A DNA stretch of 64,000 nucleotides, taken from Marsupella aquatica. Lineage: Eukaryota; Marchantiophyta. Positions 1 through 11,912 of the stretch are shown piece by piece (position 1 is the first letter of the stretch; every line of letters starts with the position of its first letter). The notes beneath the pieces were generated by a model that saw nothing but the letters and a program-made list of their open reading frames with translations, was not told the DNA's origin and searched no databases. A program made the translations under genes and the position numbers. The DNA lies in the NCBI GenBank assembly GCA_973895155.1, contig OZ316892.1:21390001-21454000 (forward strand). Reading direction: 5' to 3'.

Positions 1-173
1 ATCCCTTTCCTGAACTCGTAATTATTCGGTTATCTTAACCTACTTCTAATCTAATCATAATGGCAACTTGACGGCTATACGTGCTATTCTACGCTATGGC
101 TACGGTCCTAATGACCGTATAAGTCCTAATCTACGACCTGGGTTCGGTCAAGTGACACGTTACCCGTGTCACA
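1..173 (-). mobile_element. E5: 5' end of an E2-like TGT...ACA element
   Basis: The first 173 bases match 15404-15572, the 5' end of element E2 read on the minus strand, closely along their whole length. Both end in the same terminal inverted repeat with 8-bp arms GTGACACG and CGTGTCAC, followed by the terminal ACA. To the right the sequence continues as the inverted copy of the BRCT gene, whose uninterrupted counterpart lies near 47630. The probable right target duplication is CCTCC (174-178). The rest of E5 lies outside the window, so its length and coding content cannot be seen. Confidence 0.8.
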
Positions 174-518
174 CCTCCTCACTCTCCCACAACTCATATT
201 TCTTAGTACTCTGTACACACCTATGTTGAACAGAATCGGTCAGCCAAGAGACTTCAACTACTTTTAGACCTTGGTTGGTAATGGCAAAATCAATGAAGGA
301 CCACGACTACTTGTTCATCACATCCAGCCATGTCCCCACAACAACATGTGTAGTTTGTGGAGTGATGTCCTTGACCTCAGTCCCATGGAACTCTGAGAAT
401 CGTTTTTGTACGATTGGCCAACTCACTTGGGTGAACCTATAGTGGCCAGGAATCAAAATGGCTTTGATTCCAGCCAACAGAGGCGGGTGTCAACCTGTGT
501 ACGTTTCCTAGAGGCCAT
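174..518 (-). pseudogene. BRCT-domain gene, inverted and broken copy
   Basis: This is the reverse-strand counterpart of the BRCT gene at 47299-48147. The presumed start (518-516, MASRKRT) is shared with that copy. The first BRCT-type segment follows, but a 1-nt loss after about ten codons shifts the frame, and a TAG replaces a Trp codon near 308. The copy is then cut off by E5 at 173, so the second BRCT segment is missing. In the better copy the protein starts with a short basic tail and two BRCT folds, which usually bind phosphoproteins or DNA-repair partners. This copy cannot make a full product. Confidence 0.7.
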
Positions 519-1107
519 GTACACACACCCCACCTAATCACTGCAGACCGGAAGATAATGCGTTCACCTGATAATCGGAGGGCCCCTAAAATGCTGCATT
601 TATAACTTGGTCCAGTCCAGTCATTTGGTGAGTCTCTGCTCCAAACAAGAGAAATATTGGGACAAACGTACTAGACACCTGCAAGGATGCACCTCATGTA
701 GTTTGAATATGTGCCTTCACAATATTGAAGGTGACAAGTGCAATTGTTTTGTGATGCCACATACAGATGTTGTAAATGGCAGACATTCAATGAGAATACA
801 AAATGTTGGTACACTTCTGCGCATTCTCGCAAATTAAATAGCCTTGTAACTTATATGCTCATAATGAGAAGTCCTGATTTAATTTAAGCAGTGTCATGTA
901 AGTCGTGATCAAAATGATTGCAGAGTTAAAAAAGTTCCTAGAAGGCTTAAGGGGAGTTTTTGAAGGCATGTACCCAGGAACAAGTAATGAACTTAGGGTA
1001 CTTGTTGCCTAAGCATCCTCTCCTACAGAGGTCCTTCTCAAAATTGGAATGTCTGCAATCTCCAAGGTATCCACATCAGGTGCACTATGCATGTACATTA
1101 TTCAGGT

Positions 1108-2073
1108 TCAAAGCCAAGAAATGTGATCTCTCATAGGAGTGTGCAAGTAGGATCTATGGCATGGCGATGACAATAGAAGATCCATCGATCAACACCATGT
1201 GCACAGTGATGATAGATGTGTCTGTCACAAGCATAGCCTTCTGCTTGACCCTGGGGAATCACTTAGAGTAAAACCCCTAAAACACGTGAGAACAAACCAA
1301 TGAAATTTGAAAAAATAAATTAATAAATAAATTCAATTAAAAATACCCTTGTACCCTTTATTATATGACTTTGACAAATTTTTAAATACCTTGCTGAATA
1401 TAAAAACTAATATTTTTACCCAAATTGGATTTGTAAATGCCTTTAGTACAAATTTTTGATTATAATTATTACACCAACAAGATTAAAAATAACCTTCATT
1501 TGTTCACACCCCGTTCTAATAATCCAACGAGTGATTCCCCAGGGCTGCTTGATGCTCCTTCAAACAATGAAAGTGCCACATGGTGGGACACCTAACACAG
1601 TGGACTATGTCCACCCAGAAATCTTCATCGTGTTGACCACATGCCTTGCACTTATGAAGTGGGCAAGCTGTGGCAAGATCGGGCAAACATGAAAAACAAA
1701 AGAACCTCACACAATATCTGTCAAGGCATTTCCTAACAAGTGGTGGAGCATCAACAGAGCCCTCATAAGACCCCAACATTCCACACTGTGCACACTTAGC
1801 CTGCTTCTCCAAGCAATCAGTGCACATCCAGCCTCCCTGGTGTGCTGACGGGAGGCCCACCCCTGGACAGTTGTTTTCTGCAGCAAGGTCAGACTCCGGG
1901 TTGAGGTGGAAATGCCTCATGCAAGGGCCCTCACATATGGCTAAGCCTCCACCATCGTCACAAATGGCACAACAATGAGCTGCCTTCTGAAGTTACTACC
2001 ATTTGGCCCAACTACACTTGTGTTGCTCACCCTCTGTCCCCCGCTTCTTGGCTCGGATTTTAGGGCGTGCCAT
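1108..2073 (-). pseudogene. EDM2-like PHD gene, inverted copy with MITE insertion
   Basis: Reverse-strand counterpart of 46018-46698. A short basic first exon (MARPKI..., start 2073) is followed by an intron and a Cys/His-rich exon with a C-x2-C PHD start, then CxxC pairs such as CTDC, CAQC, CPLHKC and CVRC, ending in the FYCHRHAID-type tail. The pattern matches the PHD/extended-PHD region of plant EDM2 proteins. Where the copy at 46321 has a stop, this one keeps CAG (Gln). However, the exon is split by the 296-bp MITE at 1249-1544, so the reading frame stops inside that insert. Known EDM2 acts in the nucleus on H3K9me2 and transcripts of transposon-containing genes. Any such role here is inference. 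Confidence 0.72.
1249..1544. mobile_element. MITE, 296 bp, hAT-like 8-bp target duplication
   Basis: The insert starts with CCCTGGGGAATCACT (1249-1263) and ends with its exact reverse complement (1530-1544). It is flanked by the perfect 8-bp repeat CTGCTTGA at 1241-1248 and 1545-1552. The other copy of the PHD gene (46550-46570) has a single uninterrupted copy of these bases and no insert. The interior is AT-rich with no open frame. Eight-base duplications are typical of hAT elements, although these ends do not start with the usual CAGGG, so the superfamily is tentative. Confidence 0.88.
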
Positions 2074-2739
2074 GCCTACGCATGAGACAGATAGTAGAAT
2101 TTAGCAGAGTGCACAGACAATACAATTTAGCAATGTACAAAAAGTACAATGTAGCATATAAACTAGAGTGGCAATTGCTACTACAATGAAATGATCACAC
2201 ACAGATGCAGAGTAGACATACTTTTTGGTTTGTTGAGCCCACACTGAAAACTGATCCCCTAGTACAATAGCTCCACCTACACCTCAATTTGTGGCTATGA
2301 TTCACCAAAGGAGATCTGCAACAAGATTTAATGCATTTGAATCACATACAATAGTCATGACATGTAAAACAGGCATTTTTTGAACAGGATTGGTATCAAG
2401 CAGTGTGATCAGGGTTGTAATTTATACATCCTAAATAGGCTATGATAGTGAATGAGACAAATAAGTTAGGCATAAATCACTTTTTCTAGGTTATCACATG
2501 GCCCATAAATTCCAGTCTTTGAAAGGAGACTTTTAAGTGAGCTTGCTAGCCTCGTAAATTAGGATATTCTACTTAGTGCAACCATAATAGGATAAGTTAT
2601 GTACTGTTGACCCTAAAACCTGGACCCAAAATTGCTCATAATTCAAAATTTTAAGTAAATATCCTCTCTGTTCAAGTCCGAGTGTTAAGTTATAGGTCAA
2701 TGGTCTCTGGTCTGTGCATGCGGTGTGACAAGTGGTCCT

Positions 2740-3260
2740 CTAGAGCGTGTGATCCAAACATGTGTAGACACCAAAGTCATCGGTGGTGGGGTCTGGGAGG
2801 GCAAGACAAGTGACATTGCCAGGCACACTGTAGGATGGCGAGTGGTTCCAGATGATACATTGTGCTCTGTGCAAAAACCGACATCCAAGAGAATGGTCAT
2901 CCAACTCTGGGACAGAAGCCCTACAGGCAGGACAGTCATATTGGCAACTATGCACACACCCTTGGCACCTAATTTGTGGTGGGTCATGTACAAGAGACAC
3001 AAATACCAAGGATGTCGGGAAGGGTACTGAAGCAGGTAGAGGCCGGCTGTAGTTGTTCCTGGCAACAACAAGGTACTCAAAGTACCATGCAGACTAGGCT
3101 GGAAGGATCCCAAGTCTGACATACTCAAGGCGCAACATCTTTGCCTTGCGTGCAAGCCGCACATGTTCAGCGTTGTGGGTCCTCACCATAAGTGCTACTT
3201 TTGTGGAGATGTCCTGTGTTCACATCCTCGGATAAGCACCTTCAATCAGCAAGGTGAGCA
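2740..3260 (-). pseudogene. Cys/His-rich protein of unknown family, inverted copy
   Basis: Counterpart of 44778-45350 in inverted orientation. The last 89 codons are open (3009-2740) and contain the cluster CVHSCQYDCPAC followed by CRFLHRAQC, but a TAG at about 3095 replaces a Gln codon found in the other copy. The upstream part is interrupted further on by E1 at 3365. I do not recognise the family. The spacing of Cys and His suggests metal binding, which is an inference from composition only. It lies upstream of the PHD exons in the same direction in both copies, so it may be an earlier exon of the same gene. Confidence 0.5.
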
Positions 3261-3534
3261 GGAGCTGTACTTGCCTCACCAACAGCAACCAACCTTAAAT
3301 TATCAGTTCCCACTCACTGTGTCATTCCCTTGGTTCCAGCTAGAGGTCACAGTATAAACATAGTTGTCACGTTGTCAGCTTTGGCCTTAACTCGGGCTGC
3401 AGCTTAGACGGGCACATCCTTCATAAATATGAGGGTTCGGGCAGGGAGGGAAGCATGTAATGCACCTAATTCGTGTAAACTAGCGCTAAGTGCGCCCATT
3501 GTTAGATACGAACACCTCCTAGGTATGGTTTGTA

Positions 3535-3548
3535 TTCCGCCACCGGAA
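3535..3548 (-). repeat. Conserved 3' palindrome of E elements (E1)
   Basis: On the minus strand the bases read TTCCGGTGGCGGAA, an inverted repeat of TTCCG/CGGAA, followed by a stretch close to CAAACCATACCTAGG. The same arrangement is found in E2 (11913-11926), E3 (18909-18922) and E4 (62464-62477), although the elements are otherwise diverged. It lies 170 bp from the 3' terminus here, the same distance as in E4. It may be an RNA hairpin or a protein-binding site. The function is unknown. Confidence 0.75.
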
Positions 3549-4251
3549 CATACCTTAGTCGATAGCAGGATAAGGGCTTCTAAGCCTTCGTGTTGCCCGC
3601 CTTCGATCCGGATTTGATGATACAAGTCCTCAACCCGTGCTTGCAACCACTTACCCGCAAGCTGCACCCCGTGCACGATTTGGGTAGTGCGTTCGGCCCG
3701 ACGTTGTCACCTATACACGAGATTCACCCATACATATACACGCACAAGCATACAATCTCAATTTACACGAAGGAAATGGTGGGAAAGGATTTTACTACAT
3801 AGGGGACATATGCGTACACTTGATTGACCCAACAGCTTTGGAGTGAACAGGTCCAAGGCCGAGGGTGTACACTACAACGGAGCCCGGCTCCGCACTCGCC
3901 CAACGAGCTTAGTCCTACCCCCTCCCCTTGGTACTCTTCCACTCCCAGAGGTCAGGACTCCTCGCACATACCGCGGATGTCCAATTTGAGACTAAAATAA
4001 CCCCCCCTTGCCTCTACCGAGGGGTGCACTAAATACTAAGGGCCAGGGAACGGAGTGTCCTCCCGCCCAAAGATTCGCTGACTTAGGTCCTAACTAATTT
4101 GACTGTCAGGCCAAAAAACGGCTGTGTCTTATTAGAAGATCCTAACCTACGCAGGCTGGACAGCATGGCGGTGCTGCTCTAACTAGGGTAGGTTCCTGTC
4201 CCCATAGCCTGATTTAGCTATTCCTAACCCTATTCTATTCCTACTCTGCCG

Positions 4252-6853
4252 CTAATGCCTGGCACGCTTGCCAGAGCCGCCCGAGTGGGAGCGGCCATCC
4301 CGTTGCTTACGAAGTCTATCGTTGTCCGCCGTGAGGAGCTAGACCTGGTCCAGCAGAGATTCGTTCTCTCGCTTCGCCGCGTCCGTCTCCTCCGCTGCCT
4401 CTTGGCATGCCTCCTCTAGCTGCTGGGCGTCGCTCGTCAGCTTGCCCGCCAGTTGGTCTTGCTTCTCAGCTTTGGTTTGGAGCCGCGCCACTTCGGCCTG
4501 TAGCATAGCTATCTCCGCAGTGTCCCGCTGGGCCCGTTCTTCGGCCTCCTCCAGGTCTTTCTTCCAGATGACAGTTTGATTCTTCAAACTATCAATCTGG
4601 TTCCGGAGTTGTGCAATCTCGGTCTCGTTCCCAGCTTTGGCCTATTCGGCTAGGGCGGTAAGGGCGTGCGCCTTTGCTAATAACTCATCGACGACTGCAA
4701 TTTTGGGTCGTAGTTGCAGAAGCTCAGCCTCTTGAGCCGCAACTTTGTTCTTTAAGTATACGGACTCCACCCGATACCACTCTATCCTTTGAAGGGCCTG
4801 TGACTGGGCCCGACCTGCCTTTACTGCGGCAACCAACTCCTGATTGAAGAAACAAGCTACCTTTTGAGCCATGAACTCCCCGGTATCCTGGGAAATTTGA
4901 TGAGAGAAATCTCCCAGAAGCCCGTTCAGAAATGTACCCGGTACAAAGAGTTTCGGGTGGTCCAGGTTGTGCCTGTCCGGAGTTGGGCACGGGCAGACGT
5001 CAACACGCGCGGGGGCCGGGGTAGTGACATCCAGCCTTGGGGACGTAGTGTTGGAAGGGGTTGGAGTGTCCTCCTGCAGCAATGTCCGGTGCTTCGGAAT
5101 AGCCACCGGTGGGTCTTTGGGAGACCCGGGCTCGAGTAAGGCCTCCGCTGTACCAACTTCTGTACTTGGCCCGACCTGTTGGATCGCATCTACGGTTGCG
5201 ATAATCGACCCATCCGGTACCTCCTCGGTTACGACTACAGCTACTTGTGGAGGTGGGGTGGGTGAAGCCTGCATGTCCGCTGGACTTCGGGCCTCGGGTT
5301 GGGGCCGTCTCTCCAAGGCCGGGAAAACCCACCTAGCTGGGACCAGCTTTGTAACTTTGACACGGGGAAGGGTTCGTCGATCAAACCGAGCGTACCACTC
5401 AAGAATGATCTCGATGTGGCTTGCGAAATACGCCTTTTTGCCGATGTATAGCGTCTTTCTTCGCCGCTCCATCTCTTCATGGAATTTCTTAGCGAAGTAC
5501 AACGCCCACTTCCTAGGTCGATAGTTCTCGACCTGGATAACTTGGGCAGCGGAGATCTCACCCCGGGGTTCCATCATGTGGAGGGCGTACCTTTGGAACT
5601 CCAGTCGCTCAGCTATCTCGGGGATGAGGCAGGTCCTCATCACGAACCCGTTGTCCACTGCTCCCTCTGAGGAAAAACTCGAGGATTGGTACTTGGCTCC
5701 CTTTCCCCCGAGAGCCCATGATTCGACTCAATGGTCACCTTCGGGTAAGCCGAAGATCATCTTGAGCCGTTCTTCCATGAGGGACATATTCCTTCCCCGC
5801 AGCCGAGTACCGTCATGTCCTCCCCGTAGTACCTGCAAGTGTTCCAGGGGAGAGAGGCGAGGTGCTCGAATCCCTGAGTCTTCAGGTACACCGCATGTTT
5901 GGGATGGAGGATGTTTTTATGCACGTTTTCCCCCATGCGGTGCATTGTCACCTTGGCCGCGGCTACCATGGCCAATGGTAACCCGGATGTAGGGCGGGTT
6001 CCTTCCTCTTCTTCCCCCGTGACTGGCTCGGGGAGGGTGACACCTCTCCATCCTCTCGATCGGGCATAGGTAGTGCTACCGCCGTTAGTATTGGGCCCGG
6101 GGCGGCCACGGTCACCATGTTGTCTATTGGAGCCGCTCCTTGGGTCCGAGCATGGGGAGGGGATGATGTAGTGTCGGCCCCCTGAGTGTTTGCTCCTCTG
6201 GGCCGCCTGAGCAAGGGTGGGGTAGCCTTGTCGTTGTCGCTGAGGTCCACAACATTGATGACGGAGCGTACTTGTACTGGCGGGGCGATCGATGGTGGGG
6301 GTTGGCTAGGCTGAGGCTGAGACTGAAGTTGAGTCTGAGTCTGCGTTGCTGCGGGTACGGGTATGGGGTCGACTGGGCCGGCGCCAACGGTTGCGGGTCT
6401 AGTTCCCATGAAGCTCTGCAGGTGCTGGTAGAAGTTCTCCGAAGCAAGTGCAGACGGCCTTGTCGAACGGGTAGTGTTGGACTCGCTGTTGATGATAGCC
6501 CGAACCTGAGCAGGGATGTGGTCGAAGTGGCGTCGTTGCAAGTCGATCGTACCTGGGATATTGAAGACCTCGTCCAGAAGCCGAAGCAATGCTTCCCAGA
6601 AACTGATATATTTTTCTCCATTGAAGAAGTACCCAGATACCTCTGCTGGTCGGTAAAGCTCGCTCTAAGACGGGTAGTCAAAGTTAAGGATATAGTGGTG
6701 TCGTCCTGCTAGGCGGATGGCTCTCTCGTACTCGCGTTCGATTTTGTATCGGCGTGGGTTGGCGTGTTTCAATGAGTCGGCCAAGTGTCTTCTGGTAGAT
6801 AGGAACTACGTCCAGAATCGAATGGCCAAACTGGAGAGGATCGTGTGCGGCAT
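4252..6853 (-). pseudogene. E1 long ORF: IFGLP-motif and coiled-coil protein
   Basis: The gene starts at 6853 (MPHTILSS...) about 100 bp after the TATA box and ends at 4252. Order in the protein: an N-terminal alpha-helical part, a Pro/Gln-rich linker (about 6450-6000), a mobile-domain-like region with the motif RLKMIFGLPEG (about 5740-5770), a Pro/Thr-rich stretch, and a long heptad-type coiled coil (4800-4340). The motif resembles plant Transposase_32/mobile-domain proteins. The frame is broken by TAG codons replacing CAG (near 6795, 6670, 4640 and 4339) and by indels between 5980 and 5660. Compared with E4 the sequence is collinear throughout. The function is unknown; a structural Gag-like role is one inference. 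Confidence 0.7.
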
Positions 6854-6954
6854 TCAGAGGAGATAGCAGTGGCGACTAAGAGTGAAGGAGAGAGCTGGGG
6901 TCAAAGCTGGCGCGTGGACTGATGGACTGGTGCACTACAAAGGGTCGGCTCCCT

Positions 6955-6961
6955 TTTTATA
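6955..6961 (-). promoter_or_regulatory. TATA box of E1
   Basis: The minus strand reads TATAAAA followed by GGG, 102 bp upstream of the presumed start codon of the E1 gene. The matching box in E4 (58989-58995) lies at the same distance from its start. The shared position supports a functional internal promoter about 380 bp from the element's 5' end. Confidence 0.6.
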
Positions 6962-7429
6962 CCTTGAGGGCTGGTCGATCCCTCGATGTCTCCTCGTTGC
7001 CTATAGGCTGAACCGTTCACGCTTGTAGTGTACCGGCCGGCCACTCCGCCGGTCTAAGTCATCGCGTGTCAGTGGATGCCTCTCAAAGTTTGTTATACGG
7101 ACCCAAGGGGGGGAGAGAAAAAGGGCCCATCACACGATCGCAACCCGGGCGTGCGAATGGCGACGCGCCGCCAGCCCGAACATGAATTCCCCTTATTGAC
7201 TAATGATTTCCTACTCATAATGGCTACCTAAATACTGTCGTTATGCTAATCATAGCGGCCTAAGATACCCCTAACGCGCGTGCTAAGCATGGTTTAGACC
7301 AAATCACTCATTACTCGCCGTACCGCCGGCGTCACAATAGCATGAAACACTCCTAATCAACTTGCTTACAAACTACGATATCCAGAAAGAGTGAAAGTCT
7401 CACCCTACAGTGAGCAACAAAGAGGTAGT

Positions 7430-7504
7430 TCACTGGATGTGTTGATGTGCAGTTAAACCTCCACTATTGCTTACTTCCGGTGTATGCTGCTCAGAAAAAG
7501 ACAT
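7430..7504 (-). other. First small coding exon of the PHD-block gene, left copy
   Basis: From 7504 the minus strand encodes MSFSEQHTPE followed by a good donor site (GTAAGC) and an in-frame stop a little further on. The counterpart at 44565 encodes MSSSEQHTPE with the same donor. The conserved start, donor and downstream bases suggest a real first exon. In this copy it is separated from the other exons by the E1 insertion. Upstream of about 7530 the two copies stop resembling each other. Confidence 0.45.
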
Positions 7505-7529
7505 CTTAGTAGCAGAAAATTGAGAGTAG

Positions 7530-9038
7530 GATTCAAAATAGAGCTTGCAAGCGGGCTTGCAAGAGTGAATGAGCAGGAGTGTAGGCAGACTGGAATGAAA
7601 CTCGTCCATAAAATAGTTGGAAACTAAAGAGTGGATGCAAAATGAAGCAAATTGCAGCACAGGTTGGCACAGGAAGTGGCCAGCAGCACTCACTCATACT
7701 TCATGAAGGATCTTTCAAGAAAAGGCCCCACCACAAGGGGGTGGCAGAAAGCAGACAAGGCTTCAGGAAGATGGGAACACAAGTCTGACCCACTGCCAAG
7801 AAGAAAGAAAACCATTCTCAACCACCCTCTATCATCAATGACAGGACATATATTCAAAAATGCAAGTTGCATATGATGAAAACAACAACATAAACTGAAT
7901 TCTCAATATAAACTGCTTATGGAGCTTTCGGGATCATTCCAAGAGCAAATGTCAACATGCCAATAGATGAAAACTCTGGCGTATAGGGCATTGCATTCCA
8001 CAGAGACGTCTGCACCAAAGAGCTTGGAAGCAATTGCCTATCTGCTGGAAGCAGGAAACATATATGTAAATCCCAAGCCCATACTACACTGGAGATGATC
8101 ACCTCACGACAACTCTTACTCACCTTGCAGCACGGAGATTCTCAAAGCACACCAAGATGAGTCCTTGTAGCAAGTGAATGTTGGGCGGTGTCATGTAAGG
8201 CGCAAATCAACAGCTCGCTCCCTCCTATCTCCCTATCTGACGTATTTCTTGACATATTTAAGTAGTGCAATTTAAGCAGTCAGATGCTACTGACATAGCA
8301 ATTAAGCACAAAGGCTAGTTCATGTCTTTTTACATAGAATTTTGGATTGAAGTAATCAGAGCTATACATCTAAACTTACGGTGCCAACTCCGTCAGTAGT
8401 TGCTAAAAACGGCATGGGAAACACTGGTATGATAGGAACTCAAGAAAACATTTGCGACAATGTCTTCACAGGAAAAGAAGAATCGCTAAGTGCAGTATTC
8501 TTAAGAGTAGTTTCGTTCTAATTCTGAAATCTACACATAGGACGGAAACCCAGGACATTTCTCATGAAAATTGAAGATCCCTTTGACAACTCCATGACAG
8601 CCTATTCCGCATTGTGTCCGCCCCATGCAAGCGAGGGGTGTTCATCCGAGCTTAGTCTAACCACGAATGATTGTTCTGGAAGCAGTTGCGACAATGTTTT
8701 GGTAATTTTCTCCTATCCAACTCAATAGCTCACAAACATGGCATTGGACCCATTAGCAAATTATACTTGCCATCATTCTCAACTGTATTACATGGCCCAC
8801 ACTGCTGATGTCCCTGACTCTTAAGGGAAACTCATCTCCTGGGCCAGCAACATCTCAGATTCTACAAAAATGAGAAACTGTGAAGACTTATGGATTCCCA
8901 CATTATGCAAAAGCTGTATGGCACAACTACATGTATGGTGCAACTAGATGGACCCAACAAGCTAGAAATTTGGGAAACCATGGTACAGAGCTCATTTTGT
9001 GCCTCCTAAGAAGAAATGATACGCAGTTCCTCAAGATG
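7530..9038. other. Unassigned flank left of CACTA-1
   Basis: No gene is recognised here. Short open frames on both strands (for example 7652-7876 and 8123-7917) lack homology that I can name and show no codon bias. The stretch does not match the sequence upstream of the PHD block inside CACTA-3 (43900-44540), so the two copies have different upstream sequences. It ends at the CACTA terminus at 9039. Confidence 0.5.
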
Positions 9039-9550
9039 CACTAGTACATTTTTGACGACTTTCCGATACTCAAAATGCGACTATTTTGTCATGTCCGAAC
9101 CCGAGAGAATCGGACATTGTTCGATACAAATACCTTCGTAATGTCCGATGTGCACCACATCGGATTTAGTTAGTCCGATGTGTTCCCTAACGCAACCAAT
9201 ATCCCATATCGGTTACATCGGAACGTTTCCAAAACTAAATGAATCGGACATTTGACTGGAAAAGTATTGTCAAGGGTCCGATCTTCAGGTTATCGAATAC
9301 AATGTGCGTTAGAGACAACATCGGATATTGTCTGATGTTTATTCCAACGGACATGGTTTTTGTAATAGAATACTACAGACATAAATTGCGTAAGGTAAAG
9401 ATCAGAAACATTTTCGAAGCAGTCAATATCGGACCCCTCTGTTGGAACATTGGACAAGGGGTCCGATTGATATCGGACAATTGCTGCGATTGAGCCTTTT
9501 GTGCTCCGATGCATATCCGATGCAAGTTTCATCGGATAGACCATTGGACA
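9039..9550. repeat. CACTA-1 left terminus and subterminal motif array
   Basis: More than a dozen direct and inverted copies of TCCGAT (or ATCGGA), often extended to GTCCGAT or ATCGGAC, lie within 500 bp of the terminus. In En/Spm, the TnpA protein binds short subterminal repeats arranged like this. The same motif fills the left end of CACTA-2 (33808-34330) but is absent from CACTA-3, whose ends use another repeat. Confidence 0.8.
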
Positions 9551-9727
9551 CTAGTTATCTTGAGGTTCTTAGTTGAGTGGGGTTGAGAGAAGTATTAGAG
9601 ATACTTTATGGAATATGTTTTATGCAAGAGTGGACATTGAGAAACAAATATAGTGCTGAGAAATATATAATGTCGGGAAAATAAACACAAATATGGTAGG
9701 GGGCTAGCTATAGTTGCTACTTACTAG

Positions 9728-10530
9728 CTAAGTGGTGGAGGGGATGTCATCATCTTCCACTACAACTACATTGGGTCTATCCTGGACTATGGATCGTGAT
9801 CGAGGGATATATGGCATCACAATAGACCAATTTGAGTCATCCGGATAAGGTAGGTAAAAACATTGCTCAAGGTGATGTGGGAATGCAAACGGATCTGAAG
9901 ACCTCCAATTTGAGCTGATAACACTTGTCTTCAACCGAGTAAATCCGCATGCATCATCTTCACATGTACGATTGTGGCCCACAAGATTCATTTTGAACCA
10001 TTTGCACTTCAATACCACTTCCTCCAAAGTAGTATGTGCATGGTACTTCACAGTTAGGATCTCCTCAATCTTTCCATAATGAGCGATAGTGGACCGAATG
10101 GGATTCCTGTCCGATGTGTTGCTCTGTGAATCCTGGGTGAACCAACCCATGACCCCACAATCTTGTGTAGCTGCCCTCTTCTCATCAAGTCGTTCCACAT
10201 GAAAGTGTCTTCCCTTGGACCACATGGCAGTCCAAGTTGTGACTATAAGTAGTGGACCATGAACAAGGGTACAAAGCTTATCATTCACCTCTAGATAATG
10301 CAATACACTCTCCCCTGTACCCACCAAGGCATCCACTTCTAACAACTTTGACTTCATGTATGGGTGAAACTTAGGAAATATCCGTGGTCGTTGACTATTT
10401 TGCTTCTCCTCCTCATAAAACGATGTCCACTCCCCTACAACCTCTGGTGAGTTGTACAACATAAATGTTGTGAGTTGCAAACGCTCCGCTGAGCTTAAGA
10501 GACGCTCTTTTGATGCCCTTGTGAGTCTAT
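9728..10530 (-). pseudogene. CACTA-1 transposase, C-terminal part (DUF4216)
   Basis: Open from 10480 to the stop at 9728. It contains the DUF4216 signature, with VVLKCKWF, DPFAFPHHLEQCFYLPYP and a closing acidic tail, typical of the C-terminus of plant CACTA Tnp2 proteins. It continues across the E3 insertion: 10526-10530 and 19174-19178 are the TCTAT target duplication. In CACTA-2 the same coding run is uninterrupted by E3 (35300 region). The segment itself is open, but the gene is not functional as it stands because E3 separates it from the catalytic exons. Confidence 0.85.
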
Positions 10531-11912
10531 TGTGATGCCTAGCCAGGAATCACTAGGCCGGTTTACATGGTAAAAGCAGGAGTGTACCCTGGAAACACCT
10601 TAGTATAGTAACAAGACAAGGAAAATATAAACAATTAAGGGTGACTATGGAACCCGGGTCGAGGCCAGAAGTAAGGACGTCGGGGGAGAGAATACGATTA
10701 GGGTTAGGGCGCGCTAAGCGTCGGCGGCTAGGGGTGACCAACGGGAGGGAAGACCAGAGGAGGAGAGGGGTAAGGACCGCTCGCAAGGGATAGTGGCTCA
10801 TTTGCAAGCACAAACTGGGCAGACGACTACGGGAGGCCAAATACTGTCGGCTGCTTAGGCAAGCACTCTGGGTGGGAACATATACCAACGATCGAGTCAA
10901 GGAGGGTATGAGCAACGTCAATCAAGCGGCACATTTTTGGGGATGCCTGTTCGAACGGGCAACTGAGTACATTGGGACTTATGAGGATGAAGAATCGGAG
11001 AGAGTAGCTCGAGAACGGCAGGAGCTTGCTTGACTGTGGGAGCTGCAGAAGTTTGCCTTCTTAGGAGGAGAACTCATCAAGGCCGAGTTCTTGTAGACTC
11101 CTACTGCCAATCAGCTCGATGACCTTCTATTTTGTGAAGACAGAATCGTCGGCATTCGGGAAGCCATCAACCGCTGCAACGACGTGCACTGGGAGTTGAA
11201 GGGTGGCACGGAGGGGTGGACAAAGGCAACTATGCTAGGAGAAACATCCAGACCAGCCGAGATGAAGAGGAAGGAAACAACAACGAAGAGGCCACCCTGG
11301 CAAAAAGAACGAGGTCGGCAGCACCAAGGAAGCCAGCAGAGCAGCAGAGCAGGAGGCAGGGAGAAGCCAAAGAGGAGGAGGTTGATCCCATCAATGCCAT
11401 TCCAACAAATGATGACACCTGGAAAGGCTGGGCGGCAACCCTACCAATGGAAGTGCAACTACATTTTGCACGGGAGGAGGATGCATGCTTTATGGCCATG
11501 CAGACCAAGAAGTACCAGGGCTTCATGGTTGGATCCGGCTTGGAAGCCTTTGTAAGATTACCATGGCTGAAGCCGGAGGTGCCGGACTCAGACTTATTAG
11601 AATTTGTGGGATCATGGGAACCCGAGACCAATTCCACGAGGGTGTATGGGTGTCGCGCCGCTAACCTGGGCCTTAAACCCGTTTGCCAGCGAATGGAATA
11701 TAAGCTTTAGGTTCAGCGATTATTATATCGCCCAACATGCCAAAACTCGCAGTAACTCCTCCTATTACTGTGTGCGACCTTGACCACCAGTAAGGGTGAG
11801 GGTTCGGGCAAGGAGGTGTGTAGTGACCTCAATTAGCCCTAAGTCGGGCTAAGTCGATATACTTACTGGTATAACACCTGAATAATTCGTACTAGTCATA
11901 GGTATATTTGTT

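Larger units (their letters stand above)
3365..7336 (-). mobile_element. E1: complete TGT...ACA element, 3972 bp
   Basis: The borders are set by the empty site in the inverted copy at 44728-44745. The flanks are ATAGT (3360-3364) and ATAGC (7337-7341), a 5-bp duplication with one transition. Read on the minus strand, E1 begins TGTGACGCCGG and ends CGTGACA. I found no direct repeat of one end near the other, so there are no LTRs. A TATA box (6955-6961) lies about 100 bp before the presumed start codon. The coding part is closely related to E4 (58631-62647). The 3' part has the palindrome at 3535-3548. No transposase, integrase or reverse transcriptase is visible. Confidence 0.85.

Noticed and set aside
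4967-5524. Long open frames on the strand opposite to the E1 and E4 genes (for example 4967-5524, 61036-60479)
   Set aside because: They mirror the GC-rich coding strand and are shifted or broken between E1 and E4 at sites that keep the sense-strand motif.
3365-7336. E1 as an LTR retrotransposon
   Set aside because: TG..CA ends and a 5-bp duplication fit, but the first and last several hundred bases share no direct repeat and there is no primer site, protease, integrase or reverse transcriptase. A solo-LTR origin is kept as an alternative in the findings.
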